From the NCBI GenBank assembly GCA_003013855.2, contig PVNU02002850.1:3100001-3164000 (forward strand): DNA of 64,000 nucleotides, given 5' to 3'. The notes under the pieces are model-generated. The model was not told the DNA's origin and ran no database searches. It saw only the letters and a program-made list of their open reading frames with translations. This document shows, in pieces, positions 12,396 to 22,580 of the stretch. A program made the position numbers and the translations under genes. Within the stretch, counting starts at the first letter, position 1. Each line of letters begins with the position of its first letter. Origin of the DNA: Liriodendron chinense. Taxonomy: Eukaryota; Streptophyta; Magnoliopsida; Magnoliales; Magnoliaceae.

Positions 12396-13001
12396 TGTTG
12401 TTACCAAAAAATGATCAACAGACAAAAATGTAGATTTATGATCTGGACAGTTGAGTGAAGCCGGACTTCAGATGAAAGAAGACTGAGATGATTGAATCCT
12501 TAGATCCTGCAAAAGAACACAGAGGATAAGGGGGGTGGCTGGGGTCCAGCCAATAACCCTCCGATGCCTAAGTCAGCACTTTTCTGGATAAATCAATATC
12601 TTAATGTAGATTGATATTAGTTTTTCATACCTTGATTATGGAGAGAATATCCTTATTTATAGACTTAGGTTGCGAAACTGCTTGTCTTTTGGAGAGTCGT
12701 AATTCTAGCGGACTGCTAGCTGGGTCTCCGAGATCTTCGGATCTGCCCATAACAGACGAAGATCCTTATCCCTGAAAGCTGGGGATGTCGATCTCTCCTC
12801 CTGATATCTCGGAGTAATCTTAAGATTGCGGTTTTACAATTTAGCTCGCTTAGGACGATCTTCATTACATAGGGCCGAGCCGACCAGTTTCCATCGGGTC
12901 AATACGACCCGACTCGTATCCGGGACCTGAATCGGGTTGGCTCGTCTTTCCCGGGTCGGCACGATCTGTTGTCTTTCAGGTCGGCTCTTTTACCCATAAC
13001 A
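12396..13001 (-). repeat. 3' LTR of element 1
   Basis: On the minus strand it runs TGTTATGGGTAAAAGAGCC to GGTAACAACA, 606 bp, the same length as the partner LTR at 21970-22575. A TATA-like TCTATAAATAAGG lies near 12650-12662 (minus strand). It is immediately preceded, in element orientation, by the polypurine tract at 13002-13018. Confidence 0.97.
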
Positions 13002-13018
13002 GAAGCCCCCTTTTACCC
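13002..13018 (-). promoter_or_regulatory. Polypurine tract of element 1
   Basis: On the minus strand the bases next to the 3' LTR read GGTAAAAGGGGGCTTC, a purine run abutting the TGTTATG start of the LTR. This is the position of the plus-strand DNA primer in LTR retrotransposons. Confidence 0.85.
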
Positions 13019-13130
13019 TCAAGTGTATTCTACTCAGCTCGGGATAAAAAATGCAGGAGGAAATTGCCGACCTAAATGCTTTTTGTCGTTTAGTATCCGC
13101 AACGCCGCCATTTCGATGGGCGGGAAAATG

Positions 13131-13192
13131 GCATTAAATGCGTCTCTCGAAATATCGAGGGCATTAAATGTGTCTCTTGAAATATCGAGAGG
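13131..13192. repeat. 30-bp tandem pair upstream of the antisense gene
   Basis: Two adjacent copies of GGCATTAAATGCGTCTCTCG followed by AAATATCGAG, the second with a few C-to-T changes. Each copy contains the self-complementary GCATTAAATGC-like core. They sit about 170 bp upstream of the TATA box of the plus-strand gene and could be promoter elements; that is inference. Confidence 0.75.
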
Positions 13193-13300
13193 TCATCATT
13201 CCTCCGAACGGCGTGATATCCTCGATATGATTTAGTCGAACGGGTGTCGCCGCGTGTCCTGAACGGCGCAGCTTTTCGAATTCACCAAGTAGGGAGTTGC

Positions 13301-13369
13301 CACGTGTTACTTTCGCATTGAATGCGATGAGACCTGTGCATGGCCCAAATTCTTTCCCGAGTATATAAT
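13301..13369 (+). promoter_or_regulatory. G-box and TATA box of the antisense gene in element 1
   Basis: CACGTG at 13301-13306 (in TTGCCACGTGTTAC) is followed by TATATAAT at 13362-13369. The start codon is at 13555, leaving a pyrimidine-rich leader of roughly 160 bases. The same order (CACGTG, then TATATA, then a start codon) occurs upstream of the equivalent gene in element 2 on the other strand, which supports a genuine promoter. It is directed away from the element's pol transcription. Confidence 0.7.
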
Positions 13370-13554
13370 CCGAGACTTAGCCGAATTTTGGAAATCTCTC
13401 TTCATTCTCTTCACCGCTTTCATACCCTGGTTCTTCTTCCTCCCCCATTCTCCTTAACTTGTTCTCTCCCAGCGGCCGTGCCAGCATTCTGGTATGCTCC
13501 TTTTTCTTCTTTTTCAAAAGTTTTTCTCTTCTCCCCTCCTTTTTTATTTGGGAA

Positions 13555-15859
13555 ATGTCAGAGCCAAAAACCTCGTATTCCGAGGCCATCCTCAAGGTGA
13601 GGTATGATGACCATGAGTCTGACGTACCTCTCCTTCGTTGCGAGGGGGAAAACTCCAGTGAATCGGATTCTGGAGAGAGAATAGATGAGGCCGTCGGAGA
13701 GGGGGAGTCTGACCTTCCTGGGTCGGCTGCCGGCAGTGCCACGGCGCAGAAAGAACCCTTCGAATTAGATTCTGTGATTTCGCAGATTACCCAGGATGAG
13801 CTGGACGCTGCGAAGGAGATATACGAACTCCCAGATTACATAGATTTTAGGGTTCCTGACCGAGCCGATAGGCCGAGCCGACCTAAGGCTGGGGAGGTAG
13901 TAATTTCCCTTATGCACTTAGAGTCCGGGCTGAAGTTACCCTTACACCCTTTTGTGAGGGAAGTCCTTAGTGTCTTAGGTCTGTCCCCGAGCCAACTGCA
14001 ACCGAATGCATGAAAGTGCATGGTCGGATGTTATGTACTCTGGCAGAGGTTAGGAAATAAGGAGTTGACCTCCAATGAACTCTTCTCTATGTATATTCTC
14101 AAGTCCTTGGGTGGCCAAGGACTCTATTACCTTTCGTCGTTGCCGGGTCAGGGCGGCTCGATGATCACTTGCATGCCCTCCTCCACCAAAACTTGGAAGA
14201 GGAAGTGGTTCTTCGCGTCGGGTAGTTGGGAGTGCGCGCCGGACGAGCCTCAACCCCTGAAATTCCGAGTCCGAGCTGACTTTGCTCTGCCAGGTCAGAT
14301 GAAGTTCCGACCTAATTGATTTTTTTGATTTTTTTCGTATACATTTTTTTTCTAACGTATGTGTCTACTCATTTTATAGTGTCGGCGACCATTCGGGTGG
14401 CTTTGTCTATAGCTCAAGAGAGGCAGATCCACAAAGTCCGAGCTCTCCCTGTTGCAGAGAGGGATTTTCGAAGAGTGATCACACTCAACTCTGTCGCTGA
14501 ATCAGGTCGGTAAACTGAAACAATAACGTATTTCTCGGAATTTTCGTGTTGTTATTTTCTCATTTCTTCTTCCTTTTCTTGGACAGGAATGGCTCCGAAG
14601 GCAATCTCCAAGCGAAAGATTCCAGCTCGATTTCTAGACCGCGGGCAGAGCTCTGCCGAGCCCCCTAGGAAGAGGACGGCCACCGCCGAGGCGCAAAGAC
14701 CGCCTCATCTGCTCCAATCCTTCGTCTGTGGGTCAGGACAACTTCCAAGCTCGGATCGCGCACAGCCCAGAGCCGAGCCAACGGGGCCCAGAACCGAGCA
14801 AACGGCCACCCCGGTGACATCTGCTGATGATCCGGTGATCAACGTGCCGGATAACTCGGGCTCCCGAGCTGAGCCCATCAACATATCCGTGCCTCCAACT
14901 GTCTCCTCCCAGGCCTCCCAACCTGCTGCAGCTGGACCCGACCAACTGGCTGCAGGTGCTTCCTCCAGTCATCCTCCTCATCCAAGCGCTGCTGCTGCTG
15001 AGCAACGGGAAGAACGGGTCGAGATGCCTCCGTCAACGGAGCAATATTCATCTTGGATGGAGGGTGCAACGCATATATGCGTGTCAATCACACCATCCCC
15101 CAAGACTTGAATATCCTTGCTTCCTCCGACCCCGATCAAATGGTCGGGGCGGTAATAGAGAGCAGTCTTAGGGTAATTTCACGAACACTTTTAATCTCTT
15201 CTTTCATATATCCATGATGCTTTCTAACTTATGTGTCAACTGTGTTACTTTCGCAGGATTCGGCTGCACTTATCATGATCCGCCGGGTGATGGCCGAGCG
15301 GAACCACCAGATGCAGAAAGCTCTTGTTGCTGCTTCTTCTTAGAAGACGAAGACTGAAGCCGTGAAGGCCGAGCTGAAGAAATGTATCCTTCTTTTGAAG
15401 GAAGCTCAGTCCGAGCTGAAGTCTACCAAGTCTGAGCTGGAGTCTTCCCAGTCCGAGCTGAAGGTCGCGCAATCGGAGCTGGAGGTATCTCAGGTTCAGG
15501 TCCGGTCTCTAGAGGAGGCTCTGAAGGAGGCTGAGGCCAAGGCCGTATCTGACGGGAATAAGGCCGAATCCCTTGAGGCTGCTCTGAAGACGGCCGAGGA
15601 GGAGAAGATGAGCCTGGCTGGGCTTCTGAAGGAGGTCCAGCTAAAGTCCCTGGCGAATATCAATAAGGCGAAGGCCGAATACGAGAAATTGTCTGCCATT
15701 TCTGAGGATTTGTACAACGACGGTCTCCAGGAATACAGATGTCTCGTACTTAAGCACTTTCCAACCCTTGATCTTACGCCTGTGGACGAAGACGAGGAGG
15801 AGGAGGAGGCGCGGGTCGGAGATGATGGTGTTGGCCCGTCCGGGGCTGGCAAGGAGTAG
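13555..15859 (+). pseudogene. Antisense extra gene (Transposase_28-like) of element 1, four exons
   Basis: It runs opposite to gag-pol, between pol and the 3' LTR. Exons inferred from GT-AG sites: 13555-14293, 14380-14505, 14587-15172 and 15257-15859. The phases join correctly at all three junctions. Exon 1 has an acidic Ser-rich start, then a domain with 'LKLPLHPFVREVLSVLGLSP' and 'WKRKWFFASGSWE', typical of the 'putative gypsy type transposon' (Transposase_28) family found as extra ORFs in Tat elements. Exon 3 is Pro/Ala/Ser-rich and low complexity. Exon 4 is a long coiled coil (repeated SELK/SELE heptads) ending in an acidic run. Damage: TGA for Trp at 14011, a frameshift near 15070, and TAG near 15342. 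The function of this family is not known. Confidence 0.8.
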
Positions 15860-15867
15860 ACTGGACT

Positions 15868-15869
<2 letters not shown>

Positions 15870-15952
<83 letters not shown>
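15870..15952. repeat. (TA)n microsatellite, about 41 repeats
   Basis: Uninterrupted TA dinucleotides begin 10 bp after the stop codon of the antisense gene and lie in the gap between the two convergent genes (pol stops at 16237). The length may be unreliable in the assembly. The frames reading IYIYIY here are artefacts. Confidence 0.97.
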
Positions 15953-15956
<4 letters not shown>

Positions 15957-16236
15957 CCAAGATGTACACAAAATTTTGAATACAAGCCCTTTGAGGCAAA
16001 TTTTGCCAATCCCCCTGTAGATTTCACTTTTGTATATTTCATTTTTGTATTGTCGAACTGATCTGGGACTGGCCAGCCAGGTCGGCCACCTATTGCCCCA
16101 AGTATTTAAGTAAGCTCGAATATACTATGCTGATATTAAGTTGCATTAAAAGAACGTCGTAAAACAACTCCTAAGAGAAGATTTTATTAAATTATCGTTC
16201 TAAAACACATACTTTGCGCTGAGTACAGTTCTTTAT

Positions 16237-17226
16237 TCACGGATAGTAGATTTTGAGATGTTCGGCGTTCCATGGATGAGGAAGTGGTTTTCCCTCCATG
16301 TTTTCAAGCCGATAAGTGCCGAGACGATGTGAACTGCCGACCTTAAATGGTCCTTCCCAATTAGGGCCGAATACACCTGCTTTGTCGTTTACGTTTACCT
16401 TTTTAAGGACGAGGTCACTGGCTCGGAACCGTCGCTCCAGGACTTTGGAGTTGTAATATCGTCAGACCCTCTGCTGCTATGCAGCTACACGGACTTGAGA
16501 AGTTTCTCTCGCTTCGTCCAGTAAGTCTAGACCTATTCGCAGCTGACCTTCATTTTGGTCGGGTCTATGATGGCTCGTCCTGCTCGTGGGCAGTCCGATT
16601 TCAACAGGCACAACGGCTTCGGCTCCAAACGCCAGGAAGAAAGGGGTTTCCCCAGTAGTAGACTGAGCTGTGGTTCTATAGGCCCACAGCACCTCGGGAA
16701 GTTCTTCCGCCCAAGCCCCCTTTTGTTCTCCGAGCTTCGTTTTGAGATGGTTTTTGATAATCTTGTTAACTGCTTCAACCTGACCGTTGGCTTGAGGGTG
16801 GTGAGGGGATGAATATACATTTTTAATGCCCAATCCAGTGCAGAATGCACGAAATCCTTGATTGTCGAATTGTCGCCCGTTGTCTGTGATTATGGTATTC
16901 GGGATCCCGAAGCGACACACAATCGCTCTCCAAATGAAGTCCGTCGTCTTCTTTTCTATGATGGTGGCTAGTGGTTCTGCTTCAACCCACTTTGTAAAGT
17001 AGTCGATGGCGACAATCGCATACTTAACTTGTCCTTTTCCCGTTGGGAGTGGACCGATGATGTCGACCCCCCATTGAGTAAATGGCCAAGGGCCAGCCAT
17101 GGGCGTAAGCTCCTCAGGCGGCATGTGAGGTATCGGGGCGAATCGTTGACACTTATCGCATCTTTTGACGGTTTCTCGGGCGTCTTGCTGGATGGTGGGC
17201 CAATAATATCCCTGTGGGATTGATTT
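16237..17226 (-). pseudogene. Integrase region of element 1 pol
   Basis: This is the C-terminal part of the polyprotein, in the same frame as RT but separated by an in-frame TAA at 17227-17229. Zinc-binding residues straddle that stop (EIHYRCCGNH before, CDKC after). The catalytic core has VDIIG, then ITDNG, then QVEAVN. Numbering from a Met at 17124, the acidic residues are D21, D81 and E117, with 35 residues between the last two (DD35E). Past a TAG at 16477 and a TGA 12 bp later the frame continues to GPNWEGPF (GPY/F-like module) and ends at TGA 16237-16239. Integrase joins the cDNA to host DNA. With at least three stops it is dead. Confidence 0.93.
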
Positions 17227-17229
17227 TTA

Positions 17230-18159
17230 TGCAAGTGCTCGTGCCCCAGAATGGTTCCCGCAACATCTGTAGTGGATTTCACGTAATACATAATCAGCTT
17301 CCTCAGGTCCTAAACAACGCAGACACGGGCGGGAGAAACCCTTTTTATAGAGGACACCCTCTATCAGTGTATATCGAGCTGACCTATAGCGGATGCACCG
17401 AGCTTCTTTCTGGTCGTCAGGTAACTCGCCTGATCGTAAAAATCGAATGATAGGATCTCTCCAATCTGGATTTCCCGATATTGAAAAAACTCCCGTGAAC
17501 TCAATTGACGATATGCTACGCTGAGGGAGGAACTCGATGGGTACCATTCTGCCGAGCTCGTCGTCTGCTGATGATGCAAGTTTCGCGAGAGCATCTGCGT
17601 TTGTGTTCCCATCTCGTGGAATTTGAACGATTTCATAATGGTCGAATCGCAACAGTAGCTCCTGAGCTTTGTTTAGATATGCAGCCATTCTTCCTCCCTT
17701 TGCCTGATATTCTGCAGTCACCTGCCCGACCACAAGTTGCGAGTCGCTGAATACCCTTACCGATCGTACTCCTATTTTCGAGGCGAGGCGAAGACCGGCT
17801 AGGAGGGCTTCATATTCCGCTTCGTTATTTGAAGCCCGGAATCCGAATCGAAGTGCGTACTGAATTTTGATCCCATCAAGTGAGGACAGAACGAGGCAAG
17901 CTCCACTGCCCTGTGCATTGGAAGACCCATCGACGTGCAATGTCCAAGAAGGTATGACATGCTTTACCTCCGGGTTTTGGATAAGTTCATGACCGCACTC
18001 AGCCCCGTGAGGCTCGGTTAATTCGACGATGAAGTCGGCTACAGCTTGTCCCTTGATTGCGGCACGAGGTCGGTATCGTATATCGAATTCACCCAACTCG
18101 ACTGCCCATTTGACGAGGCGACCTGATGTTTGGGGATTCTGCAGCACCTGCCGTAATGG
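17230..18159 (-). pseudogene. Second (archaeal-type) RNase H of element 1 pol
   Basis: This follows the RT-RNase H in the same frame after a TAG at 18160-18162 where element 2 has Gln (TDQPLRQ). The domain shows LHVDGSSNAQGSG (catalytic D), ASNNEAEYEALLAG (E), VRVFSDSQLV (D) and a downstream D in DGNTNADALAK. A second RNase H between RT-RNase H and integrase is a hallmark of the Tat branch. RNase H degrades the RNA of the RNA-DNA hybrid during reverse transcription. The tail leads into the integrase zinc region. Confidence 0.92.
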
Positions 18160-19500
18160 CTAATCAGTTAGCACAGTTATCGGATGCGCTTGGAAGTATG
18201 GCCTCAATTTGCGGGCTGAAGTGATTAAAGCCAGGGCGAGTTTTTCGATTTGAGGGTATCGTGTTTCCGAGTCGATCAGGGCTTTGCTTGTGTAATAGAC
18301 AGGCCTTTGTACCCCCTCGTCGTCTCGGACTAAAGCCGAGCTGACCGCCGCTTCTGAGACTGCTAGGTACAGGAGCAATTCTTCTTTATGCACTGGCTTG
18401 GACAACAGAGGTGGGGAGCCGAGGTAGGCTTTCAGCTCTACAAAAGCTTGCTCGCATTCAGGAGTCCATGTCATTTCCTTACATTTACACAACTGTTTGA
18501 AGAAGGGAAGGCATCGGTCAGTAGCCTTCGAGACGAACCTATTGAGTGCTGCGATCCTTCCTGTGAGCCGCTGAACTTCTTTTACTGTGCGAGGCGAGCT
18601 CATATTGAGGAGGGCTTGGATTTTTTCTGGATTGGCTTCAATTTCTCGCTGGTTTACCATGAAGCCAAGGAATTTTCCTGAACCTACTCCAAAGGCGCAT
18701 TTGCTAGGGTTGAGCTTCATACGATACTTCCTTAATATTCTGAATGCAGTGCGTAGGTCGTTGACGTGATCTTTTGAACGCTTACTTTTGACGAGCATGT
18801 CGTCGACATATACCTCCATAGTTTTGCCTAGTTGATCTGCAAACATCTTGTTTACCAGTCGTTGGTACGTTGCCCCGGCGTTCTTGAGTCCGAAGGGCAT
18901 AACTTTGTAGCAGTAGAGCCCCCGGTCCATGATGAATGCGGTCTTTTGTCGATCGGGAGCATACATTTGGATTTGATTATACCCAGAAAAAGCGTCCATA
19001 AAGCTGAGGAGTTCGTGCCCAGCAGTTGCGTCGACGAGCTGATCTATCCTTGGTAGCGGGAAGCTGTCCTTAAGGCAGGCTTTGTTCAGGTCGGTATAAT
19101 CCACACAGACCCTCCATTTTCCATTGGTCTTTTTGACGAGGACAACATTTGCCAACCAATCTGGATACCGTATTTCTTGGACAAACCCTGCCTTACGTAG
19201 CTTCTGCACCTCTTCTTCAATTATCGTGTACCTTTTCGTGTTGAAAGTACGCCTTTTTTGGCGGATCGGTCTCATGGTCGGATCGACATTGAGTCGGTGG
19301 ACCATTACCTCCGGAGAGATTCCGGGCATTTCTTCATGGGACCACGCAAAGACATCTATATGCTCCTTTAAAAAGTTTATCAAACTATTTCGTACCTCGC
19401 CTGTCAAACGTGACCCGATCTGAATAACCCTGTTCGGGTCGGCCTCCGATAATTGAATATCGACTAACTCCTCTGCTGGTGACCCGCGCTCCTTCGTCTT
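18160..19500 (-). pseudogene. Reverse transcriptase and RNase H of element 1
   Basis: The frame opens near 19,490-19,500 after a frameshift from protease and is intact to the TAG at 18160. RT motifs run in order: YPDWLANVVLVKK, CVDYTDLNKAC, PLPRIDQLVDATAG, LSFMDAFSGYNQI, then MEVYVDDMLVKS with the YVDD catalytic motif at about 18,800-18,810, and GKFLGFMV. RNase H follows (RPVYYTSKALIDSETRYPQI, ending near VLTD). It makes cDNA from the element's RNA. The block itself has no internal stop, which fits the rather recent insertion. Confidence 0.95.
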
Positions 19501-20300
19501 CTCTCGGATCCAAGAAGGACGCGTGAGAGACAGTTGATATTGTGCTTTTATTTTTCCCTCTCAGAGAAAGTTCGTAGCAACGCCGGGCTTCTTGCTGGTC
19601 TCCCCTGACTACGCCGACCCCGTCATCAGTTTCAAACTTCATTGTTAGGTGATAGATGGAAACGGCAGCTTTGAGAGCTCGTAAGATAGGGCGGCCGATG
19701 ATGGCATTATAGGCGGAGGGAGTGTTCACAACGAGGAAATCGACCATAATCATTTTTTGATTAGGTTCTTCTCCGGCCGTGACTGGTAAAGTTATTTCTC
19801 CTTCCTGCATGACGCTATCTCCTATGAATCCAGTTAATGCTGTCTTGACTGGCCTTAATCTGGAACGATCGATCTTCATTCTTTGGAAAGCTGACACGTA
19901 CAAAATGTCTAACGAGCTTCCTGTATCGATCATCATCCGGTGGAGCCTTTTGTTCGCCACCACCATTAAGACGACGAGGGAGTCGTCATGTGGATGCACG
20001 ATTCCTCGGGTGTCTTCTTCGGTGAACGTTATCGCCCGAGATGTAACTTTCGCAACTTTTGAAGGTCGGCTGGCGATGTTCACAGACAATCTGGACGGTC
20101 CTGGCTCTGGTTGGGATGTCCTTGCCTGTCGCACATAATTCTTGCGCGAATTTTCGGAATCCCCAGTGGTCGGTCCGCCGAAGATCATGTGAATTTCTTC
20201 CACAGGGTTGTTATTCAATTCTTCGTTTGGGTCGGCTGACTGATCTTCATTTCTCCGACCATCTTGACGCTGAGCGATGTAGTCTTTTAGAAATCCCTGT
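19500..20300 (-). pseudogene. Aspartic protease of element 1
   Basis: The catalytic motif MMIDTGSSLDILY is encoded near 19,925, with downstream NAIIGRPILRALKAAVS and the C-terminal GVGVVRGDQQEARRCYE signature of Tat proteases. It would cleave the gag-pol polyprotein. It is in frame with the gag zinc knuckle upstream but runs out of frame near 19,480-19,500, so gag-protease and RT are no longer joined. Confidence 0.92.
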
Positions 20301-21867
20301 TGGATGAGGGTCTCTATTTGTCTCTTTAAATCGAAGCAATCCACGGTGTTGTGACCGTGGTCTTTATGGTACAAACAGTACCTTGATTTCGACCTTCTAT
20401 TAGGGTCGGTCTTTATTTTCGCAGGTCATTCAAAGTTGTACCTACCTTTCTCTGCTAAGTACACCTGTTCGATGGTTTTATTGAGCGGTGTATACTTTTC
20501 GAACCGAGGCGCAGGTGGTTTCGTCCCATGGGCAGGTCCGTTCCGAGCTGGTGACCTCCGTTCCGACTTTCGTTCCGACCTGTGTTTTTTCGAGCTGCTG
20601 CTATCCTGACGATCCTTATTCCTGGTCGTCGGTCGGTGAGCGTTGACCAGTTCTTCGGCGTTGATGTGTTTAGCTGCTCGATCTAAGAATTCGGCCACAG
20701 ACTGGGGTGGCTCTTCCCCAATAGACCAAAGAAACCTTCGGTCCCGCAGCCCTCCAATCATGGTGTGTAACAGCACATCTTGGGAGAGGTTCTCAATTTG
20801 TACTGCTTCAAAATTGAAGCGCGCGAGGTAATCTTTCAGGGACTCATCTTCTTTTTGCCTGATTGCTGCGAGGTGCGTCGAATGCTTCCTCGGGTTGGTG
20901 CTCCCGATGAACTGAGTTGCGAAGGCTCGACTTAATTGAGAGAACGAGCTAATAGTTCTGGGTTTAAGGTTGCGAAACCAAGTTCATGCCGAGCTCGTCA
21001 AGGACAAAGGAAAAGCCTTACACATAATGTGTCCGTTGGCCCCGAGGAGATCCATGCGGACTTTAAAGTTTTCTAAGTGTTCCGCTGGATCTCCTATCCC
21101 AAAGTACTGCTTCAACTGAGGAACCTTAAACCCTTTGGGAAGGGGCTCTTCACGAATCTCATCGGTGAACGGCGACTCAGATGAATCGACCAGTGCATCC
21201 ACAGCGATTGGAGCTCGGGCCCGCTGTGCTCTCTGAATATCGCCCATTTGTTCCCGCATTCTCTCAGCTCGGCCTCTAGTGGGCTTAGGTTGTCGTCAAC
21301 CCGGTTGCTGGCTCCAAGATCAGCTCGTTCATGTGCGAGACGAGCTGTTCTTCGTTCCTCGAGCCTATGTCGTAGATCTGTGGCAGGAAAGCCTGTCGTT
21401 GGCCGAGATCTGGTCTCGGTTGCTCGGCTGACGACCTCGTTTTCTTCTATCGGAATGGGGTGTTGAGAACGCTGCGACGGTCGAGTTTGTTGAGAGTGCC
21501 GGGTTTGCTGAGGCTGAGAATGGGTATGCCGAGGCCCCTCACGGTCTCTACCATTCAACATGGTTGGATGGGCTAGACCAGTTAGCAGGGCTTTAATTTC
21601 GTCCAGCCTCTGATCCACGTAGCCCAGTCGTTCGTCGACCCCACCCAGTTTTTGGTTGACTCCCCCTACCTGCTCTTCGAGAAGAGACAACCTGACTCCT
21701 CGGTTGCGAGGTCTCTGTTGTCCCCCCTGCTGAGCGAAAAGAGGAGAGTTCCCACCGAGCTGGATAGCGGGGGTGTTGGGGAATGATCCTTCATTCTCAG
21801 AGATTTGATCGTCTGAAAGTCCATCGATCGCGGGTGCTTTCCCTTTATACTTTCTCTTTCCAGCCAT
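20300..21867 (-). pseudogene. gag of element 1
   Basis: It starts at Met 21867 with a basic KRKYKGKAP N-terminus, followed by coiled-coil-like VNQKLGGVDERLGYVDQRL. A frameshift near 21,250-21,290 separates this from the capsid-like domain (VPQLKQYFGIGDPAEHLENF, then SSA-stop-TWFRNL). Stops: TGA at about 20,981 before TWFR, and TGA near 20,424 where element 2 has Trp. The end carries a C-x2-H-x4-H-x4-C knuckle (CLYHKDHGHNTVDC) near 20,340-20,380, a Tat variant of the CCHC finger. Gag forms the virus-like particle. Confidence 0.92.
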
Positions 21868-21948
21868 AGTGAAAGAGAAGGAAAAAGTTGAGATTGTCTT
21901 TAGCGATTGGGTGAGAACACGAACTTCCTAATTAAAGGAAGAAGGCGA

Positions 21949-21966
21949 TTCCTACAGACGGCGCCA
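21949..21966 (-). promoter_or_regulatory. Primer-binding site of element 1
   Basis: On the minus strand, three bases after the 5' LTR, the sequence reads TGGCGCCGTCTGTAGG. The TGGCGCC start matches a tRNA ending GGCGCCA, as in plant tRNA-Asp. Only the first nine bases or so fit that tRNA, so the primer is uncertain. Confidence 0.75.
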
Positions 21967-21969
21967 ATC

Positions 21970-22575
21970 TGTTGTTACCAAAAAATGGTCAACAGACAAA
22001 AATGTAAATTTATGATTTGGACAGTTGAGTGAAGCCGGACTTCAGATGAAAGAAGACTGAGATGATTGAATCCTTAGATCCTGCAAAAGAACACAGAGGA
22101 TAAAGGGGGTGGGTGGGGTCCAGCCAATAACCCTCCGATGCCTAAGTCAGTACTTTTCTGGATAAATCAATATCTTAATGTAGATCGATATTAGTTTTTC
22201 ATACCTTGATTATGGAGAGAATATCCTTATTTATAGACTTAGGTTGCGAAACTGCTTGTCTTTTGGAGAGTCGTAATTCCAACGAACTGCTAGCTAGGTC
22301 TCCAAGATCTTCGGATCTGCCCATAACAGACGAAGATCCTTATCCCTGAAAGCTGGGGATGTCGATCTCTCCTCCTGATATCTCGGAGTAATCTTAAGAT
22401 TGCGGTTTTACAATTTAGCTCACTTAGGACGATCTTCATTACATAGGGCCAAGCCGACCAGTTTCCATCGGGTCAATACGACCCGACTCGTATCCGGGAC
22501 CTGAATTGGGTCGGCTCATCTTTCCCGGGTCGGCACGATCTGTTGTCTTTCAGGTCGGCTCTTTTACCCATAACA
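21970..22575 (-). repeat. 5' LTR of element 1
   Basis: Partner of 12396-13001, also 606 bp, with about 17 differences by eye, 16 of them transitions. It ends at the target duplication ATGGT (22576-22580). A TATA-like TCTATAAATAAGG lies near 22229 on the minus strand and would drive element transcription towards lower coordinates. Confidence 0.97.
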
Positions 22576-22580
22576 ATGGT

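Larger units (their letters stand above)
12396..22575 (-). mobile_element. Complete Ty3/gypsy Tat-lineage retrotransposon (element 1)
   Basis: This is a 10.18-kb element with two 606-bp LTRs and a perfect 5-bp target duplication, ATGGT (12391-12395 and 22576-22580). On the minus strand it reads 5' LTR, primer-binding site, gag, protease, RT-RNase H, a second RNase H, integrase, a non-coding gap, an oppositely oriented extra gene, polypurine tract, 3' LTR. The second (archaeal-type) RNase H and the antisense extra gene point to the Tat lineage. The two LTRs differ at about 17 positions by eye (near 3%), almost all transitions. Stops and frameshifts in gag and pol mean it is no longer autonomous. 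Confidence 0.97.

Noticed and set aside
13377..13742. 121-codon minus-strand ORF at the start of the antisense gene
   Set aside because: Shadow of exon 1. It spans the predicted leader and start, and lacks family similarity.
15496..16061. Several ORFs reading IYIYIY across 15870-15952
   Set aside because: They are translations of the TA dinucleotide repeat in different frames and strands, not proteins.
16533..19423. Plus-strand ORFs of 60-119 codons across the element 1 pol region
   Set aside because: They are antisense shadows of conserved RT, RNase H and integrase coding sequence.
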